Source of the DNA: Diphasiastrum complanatum
Taxonomy: Eukaryota; Streptophyta; Lycopodiopsida; Lycopodiales; Lycopodiaceae
Assembly: GCA_029204225.1 (NCBI GenBank)
Contig: CM055106.1
Span: 8,516,574-8,580,573, forward strand
Length of the DNA: 64,000 bases
Direction of reading: 5' to 3'
Shown: one piece after another, positions 47,227 through 59,830 of the stretch
How positions within the stretch are numbered: position 1 is the stretch's first letter
How the letters are laid out: every line of letters begins with the position of its first letter
The notes under the pieces: model-generated
What the model saw: only the letters and a program-made list of their open reading frames with translations
The model's database searches: none
What the model was told of the DNA's origin: nothing
Translations under genes and position numbers: made by a program

Positions 47227-48432
47227 TGTTGTAAAGCTACCTTTACAAGCTTTACTTTCGGCGTCATCAACGCCAGCTATGTCCCCGGCGCCAGCAGCCC
47301 CCCTGCTGCTCCCGGTGCCGGCGTCGGCGCCGGAGCCGCTCCCGGCGCCACTGTGACCAGAATCCAACCGGCGCCAAGTTCCTATGGTTGAAAATCTTTG
47401 ATCGGTTCTAGCGGAATCCAGAGAGCTCAGATCGATGTGCAATCACCTCACACGATCTAGGCATGATTAAAGGAAGCCTGGGGATCAATAAAATATAGAG
47501 AGAGAAAATGACTTTCTAGAAAGAGAAAATTCTAGAGAGAGAAAAATGTGCTTTACCAGCTTGGGTAGAGTGCTTGGTATGAGGGGGGGTGCCGAATCAC
47601 ACCAATATTATATGGGAGTGCGGGTTGCGACTCAGGGCGAGCTCCAACCAAGTCTCAGCCTCCCTTGTTGGAATGTTGTCATGGCTCTCGCCTTGGCATG
47701 CTAGCGCCCCGGAGACTAGGGTCGGTCACATACATAAAATGTAACCTTCTCAGATTTATCAATAAAGTGGGATTTTTCTCAAACTGACTTTGATTACCTT
47801 CTAGATTTTAGTATTCGGTAAAAGCGCCAGTTGTAAGGCCGCTTTCAAAATTTTTAACTTGGCACATAGCTGAGGGTCGTATCCCGGGACGCCAGCGGTA
47901 TGCCGTCGGGACCATTCGGTCCATGGCGCCAGCGGTATGCTGTCGAGACCATTTGGTCCAGGAACTGGTTGTTTCCATATCTGTTGCGGCTTGTGATTCT
48001 TAGTGTTCCTTGCATGAACGTGAATGGGTTAAGCTCTTGAGGAACGGGCTCTAATCTGTCGGCTGAGTTGGATGGCTTGCTTGGGTGGACGTTACCTGTT
48101 TATGGCTGTCCAGTCTGGCGTGGCGCCAGGTTGGCTTCCAGTGCTCGTGACGAAGCTTTCAGTTGGTTAAGTCTGATGTAAGTCAGACCGCTTGCATGGA
48201 ATAGATGTTACTCGTTTGTAACGAAGCTTCGAGTTGGTCAAGTTTGATGTATGTCAGGCGGCTTGCTTGGAGGGAAGTCACCCACATCGGGACCCCCGAT
48301 CTGGCATGGCGCCAGGTTGGATCTCAATGTTGGTTTTCGGAATTTCAAGTTGGTTAAGTCTGATCGTTGTTGGCGAGTTGGCTGCTTGTATGTCAAGTGG
48401 GTTTGGATGGCAAGAGTTGAAGGCTGGGAAGC
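47227..48432 (+). repeat. Tandem gypsy LTR, copy D
   Basis: It is 1206 bp, starting TGTTGTAAAGCTACC and again stopping at GGGAAGC, the same truncation point as C. Copy E follows at once. Confidence 0.88.
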
Positions 48433-49741
48433 TGTTGTAAAGCTACCTTTACAAGCTTTACTTTCGGCGTCATCGGCGCCAGCTATGTCCCCGGCACCAG
48501 CAGCCCCCTGCTGCTCCTGGCGCCACTGTGACCAGAATCCAGCCGGCGCCAAGTTCCTATGGTTGAAAATCTTTGATTGGTTCTAGCGGAGTCCAGAGAG
48601 CTCAGATCGATGTGCAATCACCTCACACGATCTAGGCATGATTAAAGGAAGCCTGGGGATCAATAAAATCTAGAAAGAGAAAAGGACTTTCTAGAAAAAG
48701 AATATCCTAGAGAGAGAAAAACGTGCTTTACTAGCTTGGGTAGAGTGCTTGGTATGAGGCGGGGTGCCGAATCACACCAATATTATAGGGGAGTGCGGTT
48801 GCGACTCAAGGCGAGCTCCAACCAAGTCTCAGCCTTCCTTGTTGGAATGTTGTCATGGCTCTCGCCTTGGCATGCTAGCGCCCCGGAGACTAGGGTCGGT
48901 CACACACTTGAAATGTAACCTTCTCAGATTTATCAATAAAGTGGGATTTTTCTCAAACTGACTCTGATTACCTTCTGGGTTTCAGTGTTCGGTAAAAGCG
49001 CCAGTTGTAAGGCCGCTTCAAATTTTTTAACTTGGCACATAGCTGAGGGTCGTATCCCGGGACGGCAGCGGTATGTCGTCGGGACCATTCGATCCATGGC
49101 GCCAGCGGTATGCTGTCGGGACCATTTGGTCCAAGAACTGGTTGTTTCCATATCTGTCTCGGCTTGTAGTTCTGAGTGTTCCTTGCATGAACGTGAATGG
49201 GTTAAGCTCTTGGGGAACGGGCTCTAACCTGTCGGCTGAGTTGGATGGCTTGCTTGGGTGGACGTCACCTATTTATGGCTGTCCAGTCTGGCGTGGCGCC
49301 AGGTTGGCTTCCATCGCTCGTGACGAAGCTTTCAGTTGGTTAAGTCTGATGTAAGTCAAACGGCTTGCTTGGAATGGATGTTACTCGTTTGTAACGAAGC
49401 TTCGAGTTGGTTAAGTTTGATGTATGTCGGGCGGCTTGCTTGGAGGGAAATCACCCACATCGGGACCCCCGATCTGGCATGGCGCCAGGTTGGATCTCAA
49501 TGTTGGTTTTCGGAACTTCAAGTTGGTTAAGTCTGATCGTTCTTGGCGAGTTGGCTGCTTGTATGTCAAGTGGGTTTGGATGGCAAGAGTTGAAGGCTGG
49601 GAAGCTAAGTCGTGGTTCCCGGCTCCCTTTGGGATGCCTGCGCTACAGAAGCTAAGTCGTGGTTCCCAGCTCTCTTTGGGATGCCTGCGCTACAGAAGCT
49701 AAGTCGTGGTTCCCGGCTCCCTTTGGGATGCCTGTGCTACA
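48433..49741 (+). repeat. Tandem gypsy LTR, copy E, with terminal triplication
   Basis: This copy is complete. It ends CTGTGCTACA and is followed by a PBS. Its last 141 bp are three 47-bp units (49601-49647, 49648-49694, 49695-49741), each from GAAGCTAAGTCG to GCTACA. Other LTRs of this family have one such unit. Confidence 0.88.
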
Positions 49742-51904
49742 TGTGGTATCAGAGCCAACTGGCCGGTCAGCTATGCGTATCTCACGGAAATGGCCACGGT
49801 GTGGGGTTCATCAAGACAACTGTTGTGCAAGGTGCAACCCACAGTGTAAGCACGGGTGCATCCACGGTCGGGGTGGTCGACAGAACGGGGGACTTGATGA
49901 GTCAAAGTGCTGCCCTCGAGGTGTAAGCACGGTCAGTTCTCCCGGTTCGGGCCTGGCGCTGTCTGCACGTAGGACAGATGAGACAAAGTGTTGTCTAGGT
50001 AGGTGAAAGCACGGTTTGTACCTTGTGGGGGCGACATATTCGAACTGTACGGGTTAACCATTGATACAGAGATGCTGCTCGAATTCGGGTGTAAAGCACG
50101 GGTGGTTAGCTGCCGGTGCGGGATAGCTGCCGATCATTTAGCTATAAGGGCTATCGACCAAAAAATTGTGGGGCATGACTGAGGCAATGTGCTACTTAAT
50201 GGTAAAAGCACGGATAGTTGGAGGGGTGTCCTATGTGGGCTGATTCTGTGATCGATTTGTATGGGCGCGGCCAGACAAAGGTCCGTTGGTAGGACCATCT
50301 CAAACGGGGACCTTGTCTTTGTTACTTGTTAGTAAACATGCCTGAGTGTCTTACTTGTATGTATTCGTGGTGAGTCTTAGTACTCGTGCTTTGCCTGGTT
50401 TGCATGATTGCTTGTGATACAAGGAGCTGATGGCTCGAGAAGGAACCTTTCTTTTGAAGGTTGATACCATCAAACAAAGAGGGCTACAGAATCTGTGGGC
50501 GGATTTGCAGTTCAAGTACTCGCACGTGAACGGCAACGAAACGACTCAATGTTTGCAAAGGATGGATGGCTAGCCTATTTCTTGGCTTAGTTTCATTTTG
50601 CGACAACGCCCACCAAGACGCAAGCAAAAAGTCAAAAGTTGGAAAGGGCAATTTCAGGGGAGATCTTCTATGGAGCAGTTGGTCTTCATTTTGGGACGGC
50701 CACCTTCGGAACTGAAACTCACTGAGCATGGGTGATATCCAGTATCAGTTGGGTTTTTTCTAACTAGGATCATCTTCAGAGATTGGCAACAAGTTGGATC
50801 GAGCCATAATCCTAGCAGATGGGAAGCAAAGTGTTGGAAAGGCTTTTTGTCCGAAGAACTCTACTCTAAGTCTGATCAGCTGATTTTATAAGTGGAGGGG
50901 AACTATCACACACACCTCTCTCTTGGGGCAAATTTTGAATGAAAGTTGATCAAAACGGGGGCAAATTCAAGGTGACCTAGCCATACTCACACGAGGAGAC
51001 TGACGAACTTTGGACCTAATAAGTTGACAAGTTTATGTTGTGGAAATGAAAGCTCGTTATAGGCTTTCTCTGGACCAGCAATGATGAGGAAACATATGAG
51101 TACGCTCGCTTGTGTTACGTATAAGGCAGCTGATCAATGAAGGAACTGTGAAAGTTGAGTCTTGCATGAGAGACTTGGTATTTCGAACGGACGCTAAGGG
51201 ACAGTTCGCGTTGAGATCGGACTAGTGCAAACTCTGGGTGCATGTGTCTGAATCAAAGAGAGCTACTTGAAGCCAAGCTCGATGTACACTTCTTGTTTTG
51301 ACTGTGAGGCAACTGACTAGTGATGGAATTGTGAAAGTCAAGTTTTGCGCGACGGACACGGTGCTTCAAATAAACGCGAAGAGATAGTTCGGATGCGGAT
51401 CAAACTGGTGCGACCCTTTGGCTTTCCACAAGGTCAATGGTTACATTTGGGCTGATTCAAAGAGCTACTTCAAGCTAAGTGAGAGTGCATTGCGGAGTAC
51501 TCAATCTTTGCCTATCTTAAAGAGCCAAGATGGAAAAGTATCAAGATCAGGCTGGGACAAGGAGAGAAACCAAGGTGCAGAAGCAACAAGGCATGGAGTG
51601 GACCACAAAGTGGGCAATCAAACGATAAATCCTTTGACTCAGGGAGCCTTGATACCTGTGTGGAACTGATCAAATCTGGAGCTCAGGGAGCTCAACACAA
51701 AGTGCATCAAGGACAAATCAGGAGCTCAAAGGAGTTCCAAAGTCGAAAGTCAGAAGCGACAGGGGCGAACATTTCAAAGAAAGGCCTTTGTCACCAGTTA
51801 ATAAGGTTCTTGGGTTTTACGAAAGCGATATCAAATCTACGCTTTTCCCAGACAAAGAGATATTTTCAAGTTATGTAATTTTTCAGTACAAAGAGCTGAG
51901 CCTC
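49742..51904 (+). mobile_element. Leader of a third gypsy-derived element, cut by copia W
   Basis: The PBS TGGTATCAGAGCC is at 49744. The leader matches element B from 37704 to about 40135 (for example TTTTTCAGTACAAAGAGCTG) with a single copy of the 251-bp block. The match stops at GAGCCTC (51904), where copia W sequence starts. No gag or pol is present in it. Confidence 0.8.
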
Positions 51905-54790
51905 AGTAAGTAGAATAACAGATTTAGGTCATATGGCAGAATTCAAATCTGATCAATGCAAAATTATTGATAGGAGTAATAAGATCCTTGCACTCGGCAA
52001 GAGGCAGAGTTACTTATATAGATTGGCACATTGTTATTCTGAGTATAGTCAAGCCTTGAAAATCTCTGTTTTAGTCAATAAAGCATTACTATGGCATCAT
52101 CGTTTACGACACTTGAATTATGCATCTGTTTTGAACATGTCCAGACAATCCATGGTTTTTTATCACGATTATCCTTCTAGTAAGGTCGATCTCCATGTCT
52201 GTCATAGCTACATCTTTGGAAAGCAAGCTAGGACTCCTTTTAGATCAAACCATAGGCATGCAGCAAAAGGTATGTTAGATGTTGTTCATACAGATATATG
52301 TGGACCTATTCAAAATCCTTCATTGCTAGATGCAATGTATTTTATTACTTTTATTGACGGATTCTTCAGAAGAACGGTTGTTTATTTCATTAAACAAAAA
52401 TCAGAGGCTTTCATCAAATTCAGACAATTCAAAGAGCATGCTGAGAATCAAACTGGCAAACGAATCAAAGCATTGAGGTCAGATAACGGGGGAGAATACA
52501 TCTCCACCGAATTCAAGGAGTATTGCCTTAACAACGGCATTGAGCAACAATACATTACCTCTTATTTGTCTCAGTCAAATGGTCTTGCTGAGAGAAAGAA
52601 CAGAATCTTAGTTGAATCGGCAAAGTGCATGTTATCACATGCGACACTTCCGAAGTCCTTCTGGGCTGAAGCCGTTTCAACAGCAACCTATATTCAAAAC
52701 ATATGTCTTACTAAATGTCTCTCAAACAAAACACCATTCGAAATTTGGACAGATACCAAACCTTCTTTATCAAACCTACGAGTTTTTGGATGTATTGCTT
52801 TTGCGCAAATACCTTGTGATCTCAGGAAGAAGCTCAACTTACAGAGCATCAAATGTATTTTCATCAGCTACACTACTTCAGATCAAGCTTACAAGTTGTT
52901 CGATCCCATCGAGTCGAAGATATTCACTAGCCGAGATGTCATCTTCATCAAAGATCAATTTCAAGACCTCAAGGAAAAAGACAAAGCCCACATAGCTGAC
53001 TCTTCAGTTTCATCCGACATATTAAACTTTCCAGTTCCTCAATCGACTATTTCCATTGAAGGTCCAAGCTCTTCTACTTTTCACGAACAACAAATCAACG
53101 GTGAATCAGAAGATGATGATGTTGCAGTTCAATAACTACAGTATGATGGAAATGATCAACTTCCTCTATTACCCGAAAGATCTTCAAGGACTAGCAGACC
53201 ACCTGAGAGGTATATCGATGTGTCTGTAGCCTATCTTGTTCAGGAACCGACGTCTGTCCAAGAGGCACTCAGTCACCCTGATTTAGATCTCTGGAAAGAA
53301 GCTATGGATAAAGAGTATTCATCTCTTATCAAGAACCAGACATGGATAATTGTCGAATTATCTGCTAGTAGAAACGTAGTTGATTGCAAATGGATTTTCA
53401 AAGTCAAGTACAAAGCAGACGGAAGCATCGACAGAAGAAAAACTCGACTTGTCGCCAAAGGATTTTCTCAGGTATACAACATCGATTACATTAAGACCTT
53501 CAGTCCAATAGTCAAGCATTCTTCTATTTGACTTTTGCTATCATTTGTCGTTGCAGCAGATTTGGAAATATATCAAATGGATGTACAGATAGCATATCTC
53601 AATGGAGTTATCGAAGAAGACATTTACATGGTGCAACCCGAAGGTTATATTATCGAGGATAAATCCAATCATGTGTGTAAACTCCATAAGACACTTTATG
53701 GCTTGAAGCAATCTGTTCGAGCATGGTTTCAAAGGATCAATACTTTTCTCATTGATCACGGCTACACACCTAGCTCTTCAGATTCAAATGTTTACGTCAA
53801 AGCAGTGCAACAGTATTTTATCATTATCACTTTATATGTGGATGATACATTGTTTTTCAGCAATAGTAGCGATTTGATAAAAGAGGCCAAGACAATGTTA
53901 TCTTCCAAATTTGACATGACCGATCTGGGCGAAGCCCATTTCTGCCTTGGTATACAAATCCACATAGACAGAAAACAGAAGTTAGTCTACATTACAAGAC
54001 AGAGGTACATCTACAACATGTTAGTCAGATATAATCTGATTAATTGCAAGTTATTTCTCTCACCAATGAAACCAGGTCTCAAATTGTCAAAGGACCAGTG
54101 TCTCCAAACAATTCATGAGAAGCAGCAGATGCGTAAGTATCCATATCATTCTATTATAGGATCTCTTATGTACGCCATGATCTGTACCATGTCAGACATA
54201 GCTTTTGCAATCAGCTCTCTCAGTCAATTTATGACTAATCTTGGTGTAACACATTGGAAGGCTCTTATCAGAGTCATGAGATATCTTCGAGCTACTATGG
54301 ACTTTTGCGTTTGTTATGGAGTAGTCAGCAATGACAAACTCAATTTACTCAGTGGTTACACAGATGCAAATTGGGCAAAAGATTTAGACACTCGTAAATC
54401 CACTTCCGGATTTACATTCTTCCCTAACAATGGTCCAATTTCCTAAAACAGTTGCAAGCAATCTTCAATAGCTCTATCTTCCAATAAATCAGAGTATATC
54501 ACAGCCTCTCAAACTACAAAGAAAGCAATTCGCTTGAGGAACTTGCTCTCAGATATCGGTCTGAATCAATATGCTCCGACGACATTATTTTGTGATAATC
54601 AAAGTGCCATTGCTTTATCAACCAACCCTAGATTTCATTCTAGGAGTAAGCACATTGAACTGAAGTATTATTTCGTTAGAAGCAAAGTTCTCAACAAAGA
54701 GGTCAGATTGTAGTACTATAGAACACAAGATATGACGGTTTACCAAAGCATTAAGTTTGGAAGCACACAAAAGATTCTATGTAGATGTGG
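51905..54790 (+). pseudogene. pol: Copia W pol: pre-integrase, integrase, reverse transcriptase, RNase H
   Basis: One reading frame runs from 51933 to about 54710, broken only by stops at 53133 (TAA), 53529 (TGA), 54444 (TAA) and near 54711. The first 400-codon part holds LWHHRLRHLNYASV (pre-integrase), a zinc-binding end reading CHSY in place of CxxC, and the integrase acidic triad in VHTDICGPI, LRSDNGGEY and NGLAERKNR. RT blocks are DCKWIFKVKYKADGS, MDVQIAYLNG, LYGLKQSVRAW, LYVDDTLFF and DLGEAHFCLGI. RNase H blocks are YTDANWAKD, LFCDNQSAIAL and TKALSLEAHKRF, the last in a shifted frame. Gag and protease are missing. It should have carried out reverse transcription and integration when intact. 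Confidence 0.88.
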
Positions 54791-54818
54791 GGCTACCCCA
54801 ATATTAAGGAAATGAGAT

Positions 54819-55680
54819 TTTATGACACTGTCGTCTTTTTCGCAAAAAGTTGACACTGTCATTTTTTTGCAACATTGTCACCTATAGCAGTTTTAGTTCA
54901 TTTTTGCAGAGTGGCAGTTTTAGTTCATTTGTGCAGACAGACTGTTTACGGCCAATTTTCACCACTTACTGAGAAGGAATTGGATGAATGCTAGTGGACA
55001 CCAACCAAATGGCAATCGCATTTGACGACCTAATTACTTGGTATAAATCAACTGTTCATACATCTCTTTTCAAATTCTAAAGTTCTGAAGTTGTTGATCA
55101 ATAGATCAGCAAGTATTAAATAGTTAGCTCTCTCTCTCCCAAGCTTGTGAGCTTGAACACTCCTGAGCAATCTAGCCCACTTCTTAGAGCTGTCTATTGC
55201 ACTTACTGCTTATCAACATTGCACTTAATTCAGACTTTCATTTTAGCTGCTCAGAGATAGTTTAGAGTACGCGGCTTCGATCCGCAACTTATTGTACTCA
55301 TTTACTTTTGTTTGGTTTTTATACTGAATCAATACTATTTTTTATTGCGTTCAGGTTCATCTCAGAATTTATGCGTTTTTGTAGTTCTTCGGGACTAATT
55401 ATTTGTCTGATAATTCAATGCATTATTATTTGGCTATGTAATCACTGTAGTATTGATGATTTTAAATTTAGTTACTATGAGATTGAACATGATTTCTATC
55501 ACTATTGTTTTGTTCGAAATTGATAGGCGTAGTCATGCATGAAGAAAGAGGAAGATAGTCTATTCCGCTGCGCACGACAAGTTTTCTTTCTTGTCGTTCG
55601 AATTCTTTTTATTCGAATCTTATTCAACCTACGAATTTTTTTATTCGAATCTTATTCTTTCACATACCTCTTTCCAACAA
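54819..55680 (+). repeat. Probable 3' LTR of copia W
   Basis: It follows the end of RNase H and starts TGACACTGTCGTC. It carries a TATAAA at 55042-55047 and many promoter-like AT-rich stretches. The end is unclear (TTTCCAACA near 55685 is one candidate). There is no complete second copy to confirm it. Confidence 0.45.
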
Positions 55681-55874
55681 CAATGTCGTATCATACTTGA
55701 AAAACTGTAGAATCTCCTTCAGTACCACCCCAATGGAATTGTCATCCACATATTATGCTCATCTAGTGATATCCCTCCATCCTGGTCACCATCCTGCTAG
55801 ACAAGCCGAACTCCAAAGCAATACCTGCATCTCCTGGCTTCTAGCATCTGCTCGCTCTCCCTAGTTATGTGACT

Positions 55875-56660
55875 ACAATATGTTAGTCAGATATAATCTG
55901 ATTAATTGCAAGTTAGCTCTCTTACCAATGGAACCAGGTCTCCAATTGTCAAAGGACTAGTGTCCTCAAGCAATTCAAGAGAAGGAGCAGATGCGTGAAT
56001 AATCTTACCATTTTATTATAAGATCTCTTATGTACGCAATGATTTGTACTAGGCCAAACATAGCTTTTGCAGTCAGCTCTCTCAGTCAGTATATGACCAA
56101 CCTTGGTGTAACACATTGGAAGGCTCTAATCAGAGTCATGAGACATCTTCGAGCTACTATGGACTTATTGCATTTGTTATGGAACAGTCGACAACGACAA
56201 ACTCAATTTACTCAGTAGTTATACAGATGCAAGTTGGGCAGGAGATGTAGACACTCGTAAATCCACTTTCGGATTTACATTCTTCCTTAACAATGGTCCG
56301 ATTTTCCGGAACAGTCGCAAGCAATCTTCGATAGCTTTATCTTCCACTGAATCAGAGCATATTGCAGCCTCACAAGCTACGAAGGAAGGGGTTTGGTTGA
56401 GAAACTTACTTTCAGATATCAGTCTGAATCAATCTGCTCCGACATTATTATTTTGAGATATTGCCTTATCAGCCAACCCTAGATTTCATTTTAGGAGTAA
56501 GCACATTGAACTAAAGTATCACTTTGTCAGAAGCAAAGTTCTCAACGAAGAGGTCTGAATGCAATATTGTCGAACACAAGATATGACAACAAATATTTTT
56601 ACCAAAGCATTAAACTTAGATGCACACAGAAGATTTTGTGCATAACTAAGTTTAAAGGTC
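55875..56660 (+). pseudogene. Second partial copy of copia W (RT end and RNase H)
   Basis: The segment repeats about 54015-54790 with differences. It starts in CTACAATATGTTAGTCAGA and ends after TTNIFTKALNLDAHRRF. It keeps a sense codon (CGG) where copy 1 has the stop at 54444 and reads SSTESEHIAASQATKE. It has its own deletion inside the CDNQSA region. The bases from 55690 to 55870 before it are unassigned. Confidence 0.8.
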
Positions 56661-56800
56661 AAGGCATTCATGGATTCAGATTAATTTATACAGTCTGCAG
56701 ATTTACAACTGTTTTTACACAGTCTGCAGAAATACACGGAGTTTGACAACAATGTCGCATTTTCTCTTTCTACAAACCCGACAATGTCGTCTGTCAGAAA

Positions 56801-57037
56801 TCTCGTGTAAAAATACAAGGTCGGCTTTTTCATATTTTTCGCCTATCAAGAATTGCGTGTAAAAATAGTGTAGTCTTTTTCGCATTTTTCACATATCAGG
56901 AATTACGTGTAAAAATGCATTATCACTTTTTTCGCATTTTTCACCTATCAAAAATTACGTGTAAAAATGCAATGTCGCCTTTTCGCATTTTTTGCCTGTC
57001 GAAAATTACGTGCAAAAATGCAGTGTCGCTTTTTATG
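56801..57037. repeat. Five tandem 51-bp units in the W LTR region
   Basis: Units start near 56801, 56853, 56903, 56955 and 57006, spaced 50-52 bp. Each has CGTGTAAAAATGCA, a TGTCGCTTTTTCGCATTTTT part and CACCTATCA. The same TGTC..TTTTTCGC motif opens the probable W LTR at 54819, so these look like an expansion of LTR sequence after W copy 2. Confidence 0.8.
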
Positions 57038-57044
57038 AACACTA

Positions 57045-59830
57045 AAATGTACATCAAGCCTAGTTATGGTGAGCCAAATTAAAGAGCCTATAAGACTCCT
57101 AAAAAGAGTGATGTTCACGAAGGATCTTTCATCACCTTTGTTAGAGTCTTTTACAATTCGCTCCATAGGAGTATCAATACTCTTACAATCTAGCATATTG
57201 AACATTTTTAACATTGAAAGAGCATACTAGGATTGACAAACAAAAGCTTTCTCATTATGGAAGTCAATCTCTAATCCTAAAATATAATGAATTTTTCCAA
57301 GATCTTGCATCTTGAATTCTCTTCCAAGTGCAATTTTGGTTTCTTCAACTAAATTGATACAACTTCTTGTTAGGATAGTATCATCAACATAAATGAGAAG
57401 AATGACAATATCACTATTATAGAACTTGACATACAAGAAAGGATCATAGTTACTAAGATTGAATCCTAGTGTGATAAGGAAAGTGTTAAGTCGATAATAC
57501 CACGATCTTGGTGCTTGCTTTAGTCCATAGAGACTTTTGAAGAGCAAGCAAACTTTGGTCTTGTCTTGGATGACCCAAGGGGTTGATCCATATAAATTTC
57601 TTTTTCTAGATATCTATTTAAAAATGCATTTGAGACATCTAGTTGAAAAACTTGCCATTTGAAAAAACAAGCAATAGAAATGATGATTCTAATTAATACC
57701 ATCTTTGCAATTGGAGCAAAGTCTCCTCATAATCAAGTCCATAAACTTGAGCAAAATCCTTTGCACAAAGTCTTGTCTTGTACTTGTTGATTGTGCCATC
57801 TTGATTATATTCGACTCGAAAAATCCATTTGCAACCAATAGTGTGCTTGTTGGATGGAAGATCCACAAGCTCTCATGTCTTGTTGGCAATTAATGCATCA
57901 TATTCTTCCTTCATGGCTAGAAACCATTCTTTTGAGTTGAATGCATCATATACATCCTTTGGCTCTTCATGTGAAACAAACTATGCATAATTAGTGGAGT
58001 TGAGTTCCACTTGTTTGCCTTTATCTCCATATGTAAGCCTCTTAGGCTCGGATCTTTCTCTTTGTGATCACCTTGGTGAAAAAATTCAAGATGACTCCTC
58101 AATTCTCGGCCCCATCTCTCCATGATAATCTTCAAGAGTGATGATAGGAGAATACTTTTGAGAATCTTTGATCTCGGCCTCATCAAAGATGTATTTTTTA
58201 TTCTCATGAAAAATAACATCTCTACTTTCAATTGTAATTGAGGTAGAGGGAACATAAATTCTGTATGCCTTCTTGTTGGATGAGTATCCAACCATGATCC
58301 CTTTGACTGAAATTGGATCATCTCTTTTCCTTGTTTCTAAGGGTACATAAACAAAGCAAGCACATTCAAAAACTGTAAGGTGATTTGCACCACCAATACT
58401 TTTTGAGGAAGGAAAAATGAATATCCGAGTGAATTAATTCCAAAGGATGAGAAGTCTAAAAGAGACTTTTGATATGGCTTTCTATGTGATTTTGCAATAG
58501 CACAAGCCTCACATGGCTTGATATCTTTGGAAAGTGATCTTGGTAGGCCAATAGCCTTATCATTCTTGATTATAGAAAGTATAGATTTATAGTTAGGATG
58601 CCCCAACCTTCTATGCCATAACTCCTCCTTAGACATAAGAGCAATTTCACAAAAGTTTGCATTTTCATAAGAATTTAACTTGAAGATGCCACCATATCTA
58701 GATCCATTAGCTAGGATCTCATCACCTTTCTTAATTAAGCAATTATTGAATTACATCACAACCACAATCAAGCAACTTTCCAACACTTATCAAGTTCTTT
58801 GTAAGCTTAGAAACAAAAAGAACATTGGAAAGTGATAGAACTATAGAAGATAAAAGTTTTAATGAAATGTTGCCAATTCCTTCAATAGAGCATTCATGAT
58901 CATTTGTTGTATAAATAGATCTTTTAAGTCCTTTATAAGGTACAATAGAGTCAAAAGACTCCTTTGAACAACACATGTGATGAGAGACCACTATCGATGT
59001 ACCATGCTCCATCCTTCTTGAAGGGTGTCGAAGAAAAACTTGACACCATGATGGATTCTTCTCCATCACTTGCAATTAAGTCTTGTTCTTTCTCATTAGA
59101 AAGATTTGCTTGTTTGAGTTGATTTTTCTTTTTGAAGCAATTAGAGGCATAGTGTCCCTTCTTGTCGCAAAAGAAACACTTGACTTTCTTCTTCTTGGTC
59201 TTGAAAATAGAAGGATGAGTTGAGTCATCCTCTTCTTGGCTTTGTCTTTGTTGAAAGCTTGAGAAAACTAGTTCTTGCTCCTCCCTTTATGCTTGTCCTT
59301 GACAAAGAGAGCTTTGTCACTCCCAATATGCTCGAGTTTGTTCATCCTTGAAAGTTTGTAACTTTGCCTTGCTTCTTCAGAGATGAGAATTCCTTGAAGA
59401 GTCTCCAAATTGGGCAACTCCTCCTTTATGACAAAGGATTGAACAAAATTATCATAGTCTTCTTTTAAGCCATTAAGAATGACCTGTACTAGCTCATCTT
59501 GATTGATTGTGACACCAACACAAGCAAAAGCTCCCTATGAAGATCTTTTACTCTTAAAACATAATTTGATGCACTCTCCTCACTTCTTTGAAAATTTTGA
59601 AAAATCTGATTTCTAAGAGTGAGTATTCTAGAAGTGTTCTTAGCTTCATAGATTGACTTAAGTGCATCCAAGCTTCTTTAGCAGTGGTGCAATATCGTAT
59701 TTCTCTTAGAATCTCATTAGAGACATTCATTTTAATGAAGTGTAGAGCCATTCTAGCTCTCTTTCTATACCTTGGTATTTCAAGTTGTGCTTGAGGCTCC
59801 TCCTCAATACCAAGTACTGTGTCCATAACA
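57045..59830 (-). pseudogene. Copia element V without integrase core
   Basis: Read from 59830 downwards: gag (MDTVLGIEEEPQAQLEIPRY, ALHFIKMNVSNEIL, KEAWMHL), a CCHC knuckle CFFCDKKGHYASNC (about 59140-59185), protease GAWYIDSGLSSHV (about 59000), a protease end NLISVGKLLDCGC, pre-integrase LWHRRLGHPNYKS, CEACAIAKSHRKP, then after a jump the integrase C-terminal part MVGYSSNKKAYRIYVPST and SRDVIFHENKKYIF, then RT blocks VFQLDVSNAFLN, LYGLKQAPRSWYYRL, LLIYVDDTIL and DLGKIHYILGLEI, and finally LIGSLIWLT. The integrase catalytic domain between KSHRKP and MVGYSS is missing. Many frameshifts. RNase H is absent at the low end, where the 51-bp repeats begin. Confidence 0.82.

Noticed and set aside
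45715-48552. Recurrent minus-strand ORFs beginning MHIDLSSLDSARTDQ in the gypsy LTRs
   Set aside because: They recur only because the LTR is repeated. They are antisense to the LTR, differ in length from copy to copy and carry no known domain.
46752-49702. Repeated plus-strand ORFs such as MVKFDVCRAACLEG and MSGGLLGGKSPTSG
   Set aside because: Two overlapping frames are open in the same LTR copies, which shows lack of stops in GC-richer repeat DNA rather than a protein.
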